The notes below the pieces were generated by a model. It saw only the letters and a list, made by a program, of their open reading frames with translations, had not been told where the DNA came from and searched no databases. A stretch of DNA of 5,338 nt from Ruminococcus flavefaciens (GTDB lineage: Bacteria > Bacillota > Clostridia > Oscillospirales > Ruminococcaceae). This document shows, in pieces, positions 1-5,338 of this stretch. Position numbers and translations under genes: made by a program. Position 1 is the stretch's first letter, and each line of letters starts with the position of its first letter. The stretch spans positions 1 through 5,338 of the forward strand of contig DEBW01000031.1 in NCBI GenBank assembly GCA_002348905.1, written 5' to 3'.

Positions 1-20
1 CGGTTGGCTTAATGACATTA

Positions 21-33
21 GACAATCTGCCCT
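21..33 (+). repeat. Left copy of a 13-base inverted repeat
   Basis: GACAATCTGCCCT is the exact reverse complement of 5316-5328. It ends where homology of the first gene to its paralogue begins, so it looks like the edge of an inserted or dispersed repeat element of which bases 1-33 are the visible end. Looser similarity runs inwards (CTCCCTTT here, TAGTCCCTTT at the other end). No transposase is visible, and the element family is not recognised. Confidence 0.6.
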
Positions 34-1491
34 CTCCCTTTCAATGTAACAATAAACCAGTTTTTTGCTGTTGCATTCAGCGGCTGTACATCACTCAGAG
101 AATTTGTTCCGACATACGGAAAGAACTACTTCATAGAAAGCGGAATAGTTTACAACAAGAATAAAACACAGATCATAAAGTATCTGCCTGCAAAGCCTGA
201 TACATCCTACACAGTAAACGACGGATTAACTGTTGGATTCAATGCTTTCAACGGTGTAAGATATCTCCAGAACATCAATGTTCCGACCGAACTCAATGAA
301 AGCACTGCCGGCACTATCCTGAAAAAATACAATGCTATCCTCAGACAGATTGAAAACGGCAATATTTCAATAAACGGTGTAAGCATATTCACATATTCAG
401 AGGATGATTCAGAAGAACCACAGGTAACCCCTGTTTTCCGTGATGTAATATGCAGCAACTTAGAATTTATTACTTCACCTTCAAATCAATATGCTAAGCA
501 TTATGCTAATTATGTCGTAAAGCAGATAATAAATGACAACGATACCGATTTTATTAAGGCTTTAAAACTTCATAACTGGTTATGCGAGCGTGTAAATTAT
601 GACCCTGTCGTTTCAGCTGCTATTGCAAGAGGCGAAACTTATATAGGCGAGAAAAAGAACCATTGCGATGCATCTGCATTTTTACATTATGAAAATGCAA
701 GCGATTCCTACAGTGAAGCTGGTTACTATACAGTTTGTGACGGCTACTCAAGAGCATATAAACTTCTCCTTAACGCTGCCGGCGTTTGCTGCGAAAGAGT
801 AGAGGCTGAACCTGCTGACGGCGGAAAAAACGGTCATGCATGGAGCGTTGTAAAATTAAACGCATATGATAATGACCATGACAATGACAGATGCTATTAT
901 GTTGACGTAACATGGGATGACAATAAAAACGGCTGGGACTATACTTATTTCATGCGTTCAGATAACCCTGATGACTTCAACCATTCATCCAAATATACCA
1001 ACTGGCACATTGTCGGCAACGATGAAAACAGTAAATTATCAGCTATTCCTGAAAAAACATACTCTATCAAGAATCTTGGTGACCTTAACGGCGATAAAAA
1101 TGTGACCGGCGCTGACCTTGTTATACTTCGTGATTACGATAACAGCAGCAATTGGTCAGATGATCAGAGAGATAACGCAGACCTTAACTTTGACGGCGTT
1201 ATAGATGATAATGATGTTCAGTTCCTCGCTGAATTTGTCGATGCAAGACTTGGTGATATCAACGGAAGCGGCACGGTCGATCAGGACGATTATAACTCTT
1301 TAGCCAACTATCTCACAGGTATTGGCATGGTAGATTATATGAAAGTTGCCGCAGATGTAAATATGGACGGTAATATTGATAATAATGACCTTGAAGCTCT
1401 TAAATCACTTTTCGGACGCAGCTATGGAAAAGTTAAATACAAATTCAACGAATATTGCTTTGACAAGATACAGCAGCAAATCGCAGAATAA
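34..1491 (+). CDS. Secreted-type LRR / transglutaminase-like / multi-dockerin protein, 5'-truncated
   Basis: About 485 codons remain, ending in TAA. The segment from about base 34 aligns with the downstream paralogue from its residue 141 (LPFN against LPYN, then FSGCTSL against FITCSAL), so a signal peptide and the first leucine-rich repeats are missing. The order is the LRR remainder (34-300), a transglutaminase-like domain (about 490-960), and four F-hand motifs starting near 1078, 1177, 1252 and 1351. The catalytic triad is visible: Cys in TVCDGYSRAY (736-738), His in NGHAWSVV (835-837) and Asp in YYVDVTWD (904-906). Dockerins normally hold two F-hands and bind cohesins, so this protein would carry about two dockerins and attach to a cellulosome or cell-surface scaffold (family knowledge). 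Whether the domain cross-links, acts as a protease or only binds cannot be read from sequence. Stops at 10-12, 13-15 and 19-21 block extension leftwards, so the gene is either disrupted in the genome or cut at an assembly break. Confidence 0.88.
   Translation, partial: LPFNVTINQFFAVAFSGCTSLREFVPTYGKNYFIESGIVYNKNKTQIIKYLPAKPDTSYTVNDGLTVGFNAFNGVRYLQNINVPTELNESTAGTILKKYNAILRQIENGNISINGVSIFTYSEDDSEEPQVTPVFRDVICSNLEFITSPSNQYAKHYANYVVKQIINDNDTDFIKALKLHNWLCERVNYDPVVSAAIARGETYIGEKKNHCDASAFLHYENASDSYSEAGYYTVCDGYSRAYKLLLNAAGVCCERVEAEPADGGKNGHAWSVVKLNAYDNDHDNDRCYYVDVTWDDNKNGWDYTYFMRSDNPDDFNHSSKYTNWHIVGNDENSKLSAIPEKTYSIKNLGDLNGDKNVTGADLVILRDYDNSSNWSDDQRDNADLNFDGVIDDNDVQFLAEFVDARLGDINGSGTVDQDDYNSLANYLTGIGMVDYMKVAADVNMDGNIDNNDLEALKSLFGRSYGKVKYKFNEYCFDKIQQQIAE
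1078..1416 (+). other. Dockerin region of the first gene: four F-hand motifs
   Basis: Four calcium-loop motifs follow one another: GDLNGDKNVTGADL, ADLNFDGVIDDNDV, GDINGSGTVDQDDY and ADVNMDGNIDNNDL. The starts are 33, 25 and 33 residues apart, which fits two dockerins of two motifs each. In the first motif the usual Gly after the third acidic ligand is Lys, and in the third motif Ser replaces the usual Asp at loop position 5, so those two loops may bind calcium less well. Confidence 0.85.
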
Positions 1492-1505
1492 ATTATCAGA
1501 TATTT

Positions 1506-1512
1506 AAAGGAG
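1506..1512 (+). promoter_or_regulatory. Ribosome binding site of the complete dockerin gene
   Basis: AAAGGAG lies 8 bases before the ATG at 1521. It sits in the 29-base gap after the upstream paralogue's stop codon. No promoter-like sequence fits in the gap, which supports co-transcription of the two genes. Confidence 0.85.
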
Positions 1513-1520
1513 TTATTATC

Positions 1521-3620
1521 ATGAAATTTAAAAAGGCATTTATTACACTTGCAGCATCTGCAATGTCATTATCAGCAATAGCAGCACCTGTTCTCTCAAA
1601 CAGCAATACTGTATTTCAGTACGCCGGCATAACTGCATCTGCTGCTAATGTAGGAACAGTTACTCAGAACGGCATAACATATTCCCTTTATGATTCAGTA
1701 ACAGAAAAGGGCGTTACAAGATATAATATAGCAATAGTTTCCGGAAGTCAGGATACTACCGGATGCATTACTATTCCGGAAGGCATTTATGCTAACGGAG
1801 GCTACTACAAGGTTTATAAAATATCAAGCAGGGCTTTCGCTAACAACAACATGAGTGCAATTGATATGCATAACGCATACAGTTTATATTACATTCCAAA
1901 GGATGCATTTTCCGGCTGCAAAAAATTGACTGATGTTGTTCTTCCATATAACCTTGATGAAAGCTTTGACGTTCGCAATACATTTATTACCTGCTCTGCA
2001 TTGAAAGCATTCGGAGAAGTACCTTGCGCAAATTATACTGTCATCGACGGTATTCTTTATAACAAGGATGCAACTAAGATGCTTATTTATCCACAGGGAA
2101 AAACCGACAGCGATTACACATTTCCTGCAACACTGGAAAGCTACTTATTAAGCTTAAACAATTCCTATTCATTCAATAATATCAAAAACATAAATATACC
2201 TGCTGATCTGTCAGAAGAACAGATAAAAAAACTGAGCGATCTTTTCCTTAATTTAGTATCATCAGAAAAAAAGTATGGCCTTTTATTCAATGGTTCGCCT
2301 ATCTACACAAAAGATGAGAATAATGAATCTGCTCCAGAAATCAATCCTTATCTCAAAGACCGTTTTTATGAGGAATTTACAAGTTATCTTACAATAAGCA
2401 ACGCATATGCAAAATATTACGCTGATTATGTCGTAAATACCGTCTTAGATGAAAATGACAGCGATTTCGCAAAAGCAGTTAAACTTCATGACTGGTTATG
2501 CGCTCACGTAGAATATGATCCGGTCGTTCAGGCTACACTTGATAAGAAACTTCCTTATCACGGCAGCACTAAAAATCACTGTGATGCTTCTGCATTCCTT
2601 CATTTTGAAAAAGCTGATGATGAATATTACGAGCATGACGGTTTCTATACTGTTTGTGACGGATATTCAAGAGCGTATAAACTCCTTATGAATGCTGCCG
2701 GCATAAGCTGCGAAAGAGTCAGCGGTGATCCGGCTGAAGAAGGCGGTTATGGTCATGCATGGAGCATTGTCAGATTTAATGATAAGGACGAAGATCCAAG
2801 CAATGACAAGTATTATTACGTTGATGTAACATGGGATAAGATACCAGGAAATTATACATATTTCATGTGCGGCGGAAAAGAAGGCTACGGTGAGCATGGC
2901 ACAGAATTTATCAACTGGCAGCTTGACTCTAAAAATGCTTTCGATGTACTTCCGGAAGAAGGCGATAGCATACCTGATTTTGGCGATGCAGACCATGACG
3001 GAAGCGTATCTGTCAACGACTACACAAGAATTAAGGATATCATAACAGAAGGCGGCTATGATGAAAATGCTGATGTAAATGCTGACGGTCAGGTCAACGA
3101 TGAAGACGCTGATATAATAGCAAAATACATTTACCTCAAACGCGGAGATACCAACGCAGACGGAATTATCGACAAGTGTGACGTAAGCAGGATCACTGCA
3201 TCTGCAAGATTAAATATTTTCAAAAGCGACTATGACATAAATTTTGACGGAAAAGTTGATTCCGCTGACGTTGAAATGATTGAAAATATGGTAGGCATTA
3301 AAACTCAGAGCATCAAAAATATCCGCTCAAGCCTTATCAATGACATAGTTTATCACACATCTCCTGAATTCAACATTGGTGATATTGATGATTCCGGAAA
3401 CTATAACTATGCTGACGCTCAGATGATCTACAATATCGTTACAGCAGAAGCAGAAGGATATGATATCTATACAGAGGAACAGCGTTCAAGAGCAGATATA
3501 AACCGTGACGGCAGCGTAAATTCTGCTGATTCGGAATTGATAAACGAATATCTGAATAACTCAATTGCTGGTGATACCACTTCATTCTGTCAGTTTGTTC
3601 TCAATAAACTCATGAAGTAA
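1521..3620 (+). CDS. Secreted LRR / transglutaminase-like protein with three tandem dockerins
   Basis: This complete 699-residue protein starts at ATG after a good ribosome site. Residues 1-22 are a signal peptide (KFKK, hydrophobic core, AIA-A cleavage possible; a second site near ITASA at 41 is also plausible). Residues about 82-230 hold BspA/LRR_5-type repeats (AFSGCKKL, YTVIDGILYNK). Residues about 293-455 form a transglutaminase-like domain with Cys379 in TVCDGYSRAY, His412 in YGHAWSIV and Asp435 in YYVDVTWD. Six F-hand calcium motifs start near residues 488, 517, 542, 571, 620 and 658. They pair into three dockerins (about 488-540, 542-592 and 620-680), the last set off by a linker. A short hydrophobic tail (SFCQFVLNKLMK) ends the protein. 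The likely role is a secreted protein docked onto cohesin-bearing scaffoldins or the cell surface, where it may modify or bind proteins. The reaction catalysed is unknown. It sits 29 bases after its truncated paralogue, probably in one operon, and ends before a strong terminator. Confidence 0.93.
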   Translation: MKFKKAFITLAASAMSLSAIAAPVLSNSNTVFQYAGITASAANVGTVTQNGITYSLYDSVTEKGVTRYNIAIVSGSQDTTGCITIPEGIYANGGYYKVYKISSRAFANNNMSAIDMHNAYSLYYIPKDAFSGCKKLTDVVLPYNLDESFDVRNTFITCSALKAFGEVPCANYTVIDGILYNKDATKMLIYPQGKTDSDYTFPATLESYLLSLNNSYSFNNIKNINIPADLSEEQIKKLSDLFLNLVSSEKKYGLLFNGSPIYTKDENNESAPEINPYLKDRFYEEFTSYLTISNAYAKYYADYVVNTVLDENDSDFAKAVKLHDWLCAHVEYDPVVQATLDKKLPYHGSTKNHCDASAFLHFEKADDEYYEHDGFYTVCDGYSRAYKLLMNAAGISCERVSGDPAEEGGYGHAWSIVRFNDKDEDPSNDKYYYVDVTWDKIPGNYTYFMCGGKEGYGEHGTEFINWQLDSKNAFDVLPEEGDSIPDFGDADHDGSVSVNDYTRIKDIITEGGYDENADVNADGQVNDEDADIIAKYIYLKRGDTNADGIIDKCDVSRITASARLNIFKSDYDINFDGKVDSADVEMIENMVGIKTQSIKNIRSSLINDIVYHTSPEFNIGDIDDSGNYNYADAQMIYNIVTAEAEGYDIYTEEQRSRADINRDGSVNSADSELINEYLNNSIAGDTTSFCQFVLNKLMK
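2982..3566 (+). other. Dockerin region of the second gene: six F-hand motifs
   Basis: Six calcium-loop motifs are seen: GDADHDGSVSVNDY, ADVNADGQVNDEDA, GDTNADGIIDKCDV, YDINFDGKVDSADV, GDIDDSGNYNYADA and ADINRDGSVNSADS. The starts are 29, 25, 29, 49 and 38 residues apart, so motifs 1-2, 3-4 and 5-6 pair naturally into three dockerins, with a longer linker (GIKTQSIKNIRSS and onward) before the third. The fifth loop has Ser instead of Asp at position 5. The third motif carries an unusual Cys next to its last Asp. Confidence 0.85.
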
Positions 3621-3649
3621 TTCTAAAGCATCATAATATTATAAAAAGC

Positions 3650-3685
3650 AAACGGTGTTTCCTTTCGCAAGGAGACACCGTTTTT
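3650..3685. terminator. Bidirectional intrinsic terminator between convergent operons
   Basis: A 15-bp stem (3650-3664 with 3669-3683, one G-T pair) closes on the four-base loop TCGC. On the + strand it runs into five T residues (3681-3685), 30 bases after the dockerin gene's stop. On the - strand the A-run at 3643-3647 gives a T-run just after the stem, 19 bases after the stop of the leftward gene. The hairpin therefore serves both convergent units. Confidence 0.93.
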
Positions 3686-3701
3686 ATCAGATAATAACTT
3701 A

Positions 3702-4325
3702 TTACCAATCTATCTTGATTTTTGAATCCTTTGCACCTTCATTGTAAAGCGAAAGTTTGATTTTTCCTGCGGTAAAACCGTCAAGCTGAATCTTATCCTT
3801 TGTATGGTCTTTCAGGTCAATTACCTTTGCATTTCCGCCCTGAAGCAGCAGAAGATAGCTTTCACCTTCTGCACAGCTTGCTTCAACCGTAAAATTTTCA
3901 AGTTCTTCATCGGTCAATGAGATAGTTCTTTCAAGAGTTTCGCCTGACGACCTGTATGATACTTCCCATTGTGAACCGATATTATTATTTACCATTCCAA
4001 CGGATACATTACTGATAACCGGCACATCGCTTGAAAATAATACACTTCCTAAAAATCCAGCTGTCGAAAGAACTAACGCTGCTGCACTTACTATAGCCGG
4101 AAGCTTGAATTTTTTCACTGGCTTTCTGTCCTTTCTGCGTCCTGCAAGCATATATATCAGAAATCCGAAAAAGTTCGGAGTGAAAATAGTTATAAGCAGC
4201 CATACAAGCGCATTGTCACTGTTTACCCGTGCGTCAGAATACACGTACAGACAGATAAATACATAAAATGCTATAAAAGTCAAAAGCATTATAGCAGCAA
4301 GTGCAATAAATAAACCAGTAGTCAT
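3702..4325 (-). CDS. Membrane protein with extracytoplasmic C-terminal domain, third gene of the sigma-factor operon
   Basis: The protein is 207 residues long with an ATG start, 3 bases after the stop of the preceding gene. Hydrophobic segments lie at about residues 4-28, 39-61 and 76-97. The first two with the phrase WLLITIFTP...LIYMLAGRR resemble the small two-helix PLD-nuclease N-terminal type membrane domain; this is recognition by eye and unproven. The basic stretch GRRKDRKPVKKFK (62-74) should be cytoplasmic, which places residues 100-207 outside. That domain has alternating hydrophobic residues like a beta-rich fold, and no known family was recognised. In an operon behind a sigma factor and a small membrane protein, it could be a sensor or co-regulator of sigma activity, or simply a target gene of it. 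Translation is probably coupled to the gene before it. Confidence 0.85.
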   Translation of the reverse strand: MTTGLFIALAAIMLLTFIAFYVFICLYVYSDARVNSDNALVWLLITIFTPNFFGFLIYMLAGRRKDRKPVKKFKLPAIVSAAALVLSTAGFLGSVLFSSDVPVISNVSVGMVNNNIGSQWEVSYRSSGETLERTISLTDEELENFTVEASCAEGESYLLLLQGGNAKVIDLKDHTKDKIQLDGFTAGKIKLSLYNEGAKDSKIKIDW

Positions 4326-4328
4326 AAT

Positions 4329-4634
4329 TCATACCTCTTTCTGAATGTTTCTAATTTCATATTTCCCAGCAGCAGCGGCAAGTGCCACTGCCATAAAAAA
4401 TATGATCGCTGCAAGCACAAATGTTGTAAGCAAAGGAATTATCTTCCCCACAAATACAACAACTATTGTTATTGCGAAAAACAAAGTTACAAATACAGCC
4501 GTAAGAGTAAGTACGATATTCCGCAGAATCATCCGTTTTTCCTCTTTTAAAAGCTTAGTGTGTATGCGTTTTTTCAATTCATCGGGAACTTCATGCCGTT
4601 CCGAGAATGTTTCTGTCAGAAGTTTTTCATCCAT
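4329..4634 (-). CDS. Small two-helix membrane protein, candidate anti-sigma factor
   Basis: The 101-residue protein MDEKLLTETFSERHEVP and onward has a charged N-terminal region of about 37 residues, then two membrane segments (about 38-63 and 66-89) and a short charged tail, so both ends are probably cytoplasmic. I chose the ATG at 4634 over an upstream start at 4667. It has an excellent ribosome site at the right distance, and the upstream start would overlap the sigma gene far more. The ATG overlaps the sigma stop in ATGGATGA (8 bases). Anti-sigma factors of ECF sigmas are often small membrane proteins encoded directly downstream with a cytoplasmic N-terminus that binds sigma. Position and topology fit, but no zinc-binding HxxxCxxC motif or other family signature is present, so the role is inferred from context. 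Confidence 0.83.
   Translation of the reverse strand: MDEKLLTETFSERHEVPDELKKRIHTKLLKEEKRMILRNIVLTLTAVFVTLFFAITIVVVFVGKIIPLLTTFVLAAIIFFMAVALAAAAGKYEIRNIQKEV
4334..4340 (-). promoter_or_regulatory. Ribosome binding site of the three-helix membrane protein
   Basis: On the - strand AAAGAGG ends 8 bases before the ATG at 4325. It lies within the last codons of the upstream gene, which supports translational coupling in one operon. Confidence 0.75.
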
Positions 4635-5148
4635 TATCAAAGCCCTCCTTTTTAAGCTTTTCGGCAAGAAGTTCTCTTGCCTTGTGAAGTCTACTTTTTA
4701 CCGTTCCCTGCGGAAGCTTCATTATTGCAGATATACTGGCAATATCATGCTCACCATAGTAATAGAGAACTATTGGTACACGATATTTCTCTTTAAGTTC
4801 TGATACAGCTTTTTTAAGTGCTGTTTTCAGCGCTGAATCCTCAGCAGATGCCTGCAAATCCGTATCATTCGGGATATTATCCATTATTTCCGGCGCAGGT
4901 GATATCAGCTTTTCATTCTTTCGCTTCTCTTTACGGAAAAAGTTGTGGGAAAGCTTCACAGCAACGGAAAGAAGATACGATTTTGGATTTTCAGTAAGGA
5001 CGATATCATCCGCTTTTCTGAATGCTGTAAGGACAGTATCCTGATAAAGATCTTCGGCATTTTCTCTGTTTTGCATAATGTATACGCAAAAACGGTATAT
5101 ATCGTTCCCGTGAACTTCAAGCAGATTTTCAAATTCTTCGGTTGTCAA
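4627..5148 (-). CDS. ECF-type RNA polymerase sigma-70 factor
   Basis: The 173-residue protein has the size and order of ECF sigma factors. Region 2 spans about residues 3-78, with the core-binding segment ENAEDLYQDTVLTAFRK and the -10-recognition segment NPKSYLLSVAVKLSHNFFRK. A variable linker follows (about 80-107), then region 4 at about 108-165 with the helix-turn-helix ISAIMKLPQGTVKSRLHKAREL, which would read the -35 element. The start is taken as TTG at 5148, because a near-perfect Shine-Dalgarno sequence lies just before it and the protein then begins at the usual ECF position (TTEEFENLL). The in-frame GTG at 5166 would place that site inside the gene. It is the first gene of a three-gene operon, and such sigmas are usually held inactive by a membrane partner and often activate their own operon. 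The signal and the target genes are unknown. Confidence 0.93.
   Translation of the reverse strand: MTTEEFENLLEVHGNDIYRFCVYIMQNRENAEDLYQDTVLTAFRKADDIVLTENPKSYLLSVAVKLSHNFFRKEKRKNEKLISPAPEIMDNIPNDTDLQASAEDSALKTALKKAVSELKEKYRVPIVLYYYGEHDIASISAIMKLPQGTVKSRLHKARELLAEKLKKEGFDNG
4643..4653 (-). promoter_or_regulatory. Ribosome binding site deciding the start of the small membrane protein
   Basis: On the - strand AAAAAGGAGGG lies 8 bases before the ATG at 4634 and inside the 3' end of the sigma gene. It selects this ATG rather than the one at 4667, giving a protein 11 residues shorter than the longest open frame. Confidence 0.88.
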
Positions 5149-5151
5149 GCT

Positions 5152-5163
5152 CTCACCGCCTTT
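5152..5163 (-). promoter_or_regulatory. Ribosome binding site deciding the TTG start of the sigma gene
   Basis: On the - strand AAAGGCGGTGAG differs by one base from the ideal 16S complement and ends 3 bases before the TTG at 5148, with its GG core about 7 bases away. No comparable site precedes the GTG at 5166. Confidence 0.8.
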
Positions 5164-5167
5164 CACT

Positions 5168-5198
5168 TATATATTGTCATGACATTACGACTGGTTCA
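5168..5198 (-). promoter_or_regulatory. Possible promoter of the sigma-factor operon
   Basis: On the - strand TGAACC (5198-5193) resembles the AAC-containing -35 element of ECF promoters, and TATATA (5173-5168) resembles a -10 box 19 bases further on. The spacing is long for a housekeeping promoter, and no CGTC-like ECF -10 motif stands at the usual distance, so the exact elements are uncertain. The location just before the ribosome site is right for an operon promoter. Confidence 0.3.
5175..5184. promoter_or_regulatory. 10-base palindrome in the sigma operon leader
   Basis: TGTCATGACA is a perfect palindrome between the possible promoter elements and the ribosome site. It could be an operator for a dimeric regulator, but a palindrome this short can also arise by chance. 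Confidence 0.25.
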
Positions 5199-5245
5199 CT
5201 TTTTTTGCAAAAATTTTCTATAAAAACCATTTTGTACAATAAACA

Positions 5246-5271
5246 GGCGGTGCTTTTATGTAAGCACCGCC
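5246..5271 (-). terminator. Hairpin, possible terminator of a gene beyond the right edge
   Basis: GGCGGTGCTT (5246-5255) pairs perfectly with AAGCACCGCC (5262-5271) around a six-base loop. On the - strand it is followed by the moderately T-rich TGTTTATTG, and the + strand has no T-run. It therefore fits best as the terminator of a leftward gene lying outside the window, or as a leader hairpin of the sigma operon. The weak T-run keeps confidence modest. Confidence 0.5.
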
Positions 5272-5327
5272 ACAATCTGTCGAAAACCTCAGGATTTGGG
5301 ATTCTAAAGGGACTAAGGGCAGATTGT
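5272..5327. repeat. Inverted ACAATCTG pair bounding a 56-base segment
   Basis: ACAATCTG (5272-5279) and CAGATTGT (5320-5327) form an 8-bp inverted pair around 40 bases that include the near-repeated phrases GGATT...GGGATT and AAAGGGACTAAGGG. It could be a small dispersed repeat or the internal part of an element's end. The same octamer occurs at 22-29. Apart from this, 5149-5338 holds no supportable gene. Confidence 0.4.
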
Positions 5328-5328
5328 C
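5316..5328 (-). repeat. Right copy of a 13-base inverted repeat
   Basis: AGGGCAGATTGTC is the exact reverse complement of 21-33. Its first part, CAGATTGT (5320-5327), also pairs with ACAATCTG at 5272-5279. The sequence beyond it (AAGTCAAGTG) is only loosely like the corresponding part of the left copy. Confidence 0.6.
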
Positions 5329-5338
5329 AAGTCAAGTG

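Noticed and set aside
917..1105. Open frame on the + strand, 62 codons
   Set aside because: It lies in another frame inside the truncated dockerin gene, whose frame shows clear transglutaminase and dockerin motifs.
1078..1416. EF-hand calmodulin-like regulator
   Set aside because: The loops lack the entering helix of EF-hands and have the paired F-hand pattern of dockerins.
952..1491. Separate 179-codon dockerin gene starting at ATG 952
   Set aside because: The ATG is an internal Met just after the catalytic Asp of the transglutaminase domain (TYFMRSDN), and the same frame is open back to base 22 with continuous homology.
2667..2996. Open frame on the - strand, 109 codons
   Set aside because: It is antisense to the transglutaminase domain of the second gene, with no ribosome site or recognisable motif.
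4345..4803. Open frame on the + strand, 152 codons
   Set aside because: It is antisense to the small membrane protein and the sigma factor, both of which have good ribosome sites and a sensible operon arrangement.
4945..5223. Open frame on the + strand, 92 codons
   Set aside because: It is antisense to the start of the sigma factor, with no ribosome site and no family resemblance.
5218..5335. Leftward open frame without a start codon, about 39 codons, at the right edge
   Set aside because: It could be the end of a gene beyond the window, but it runs through the 10-bp hairpin and repeat-like sequence, has no recognisable motif, and is short enough to be chance.

Overview
The window looks like an AT-rich Gram-positive anaerobe of the Ruminococcus / Oscillospiraceae type. 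The evidence is purine-rich Shine-Dalgarno sites before almost every gene and secreted proteins that combine BspA-type leucine-rich repeats, a transglutaminase-like domain and dockerin modules, a combination known from cellulosome-producing ruminococci. The genus is an inference. The window may be a complete short contig, because both of its ends carry the same 13-base sequence in inverted orientation.

Left half (34-3620, + strand): two tandem paralogous genes, probably co-transcribed with a 29-base gap. The first has lost its 5' end: coding homology starts at about base 34, directly after the 13-base repeat, and the same frame has three stop codons further left (10-21). The second is complete (699 codons) with a signal peptide. 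Both proteins run in the order leucine-rich repeats, transglutaminase-like domain with an intact Cys-His-Asp triad, then several dockerin modules. The first has four calcium-binding F-hand motifs (about two dockerins) and the second has six (about three). A strong hairpin with T-runs on both sides closes this unit and also the convergent operon.

Right half (3702-5148, - strand): a compact three-gene operon read right to left. It holds an ECF-type sigma-70 factor with a TTG start, a 101-residue protein with two membrane segments whose start overlaps the sigma stop codon by 8 bases, and a 207-residue protein with three membrane segments and a probably extracytoplasmic C-terminal domain. The order and coupling suggest a sigma factor with a membrane-bound regulator and a possible sensor. 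No anti-sigma domain of a known family was recognised. Nothing in the sequence links this operon to the dockerin proteins beyond adjacency.

Right edge (5149-5338): a leader with a possible promoter, a 10-base palindrome, a 10-bp hairpin and repeat-like sequence. No gene can be supported there.
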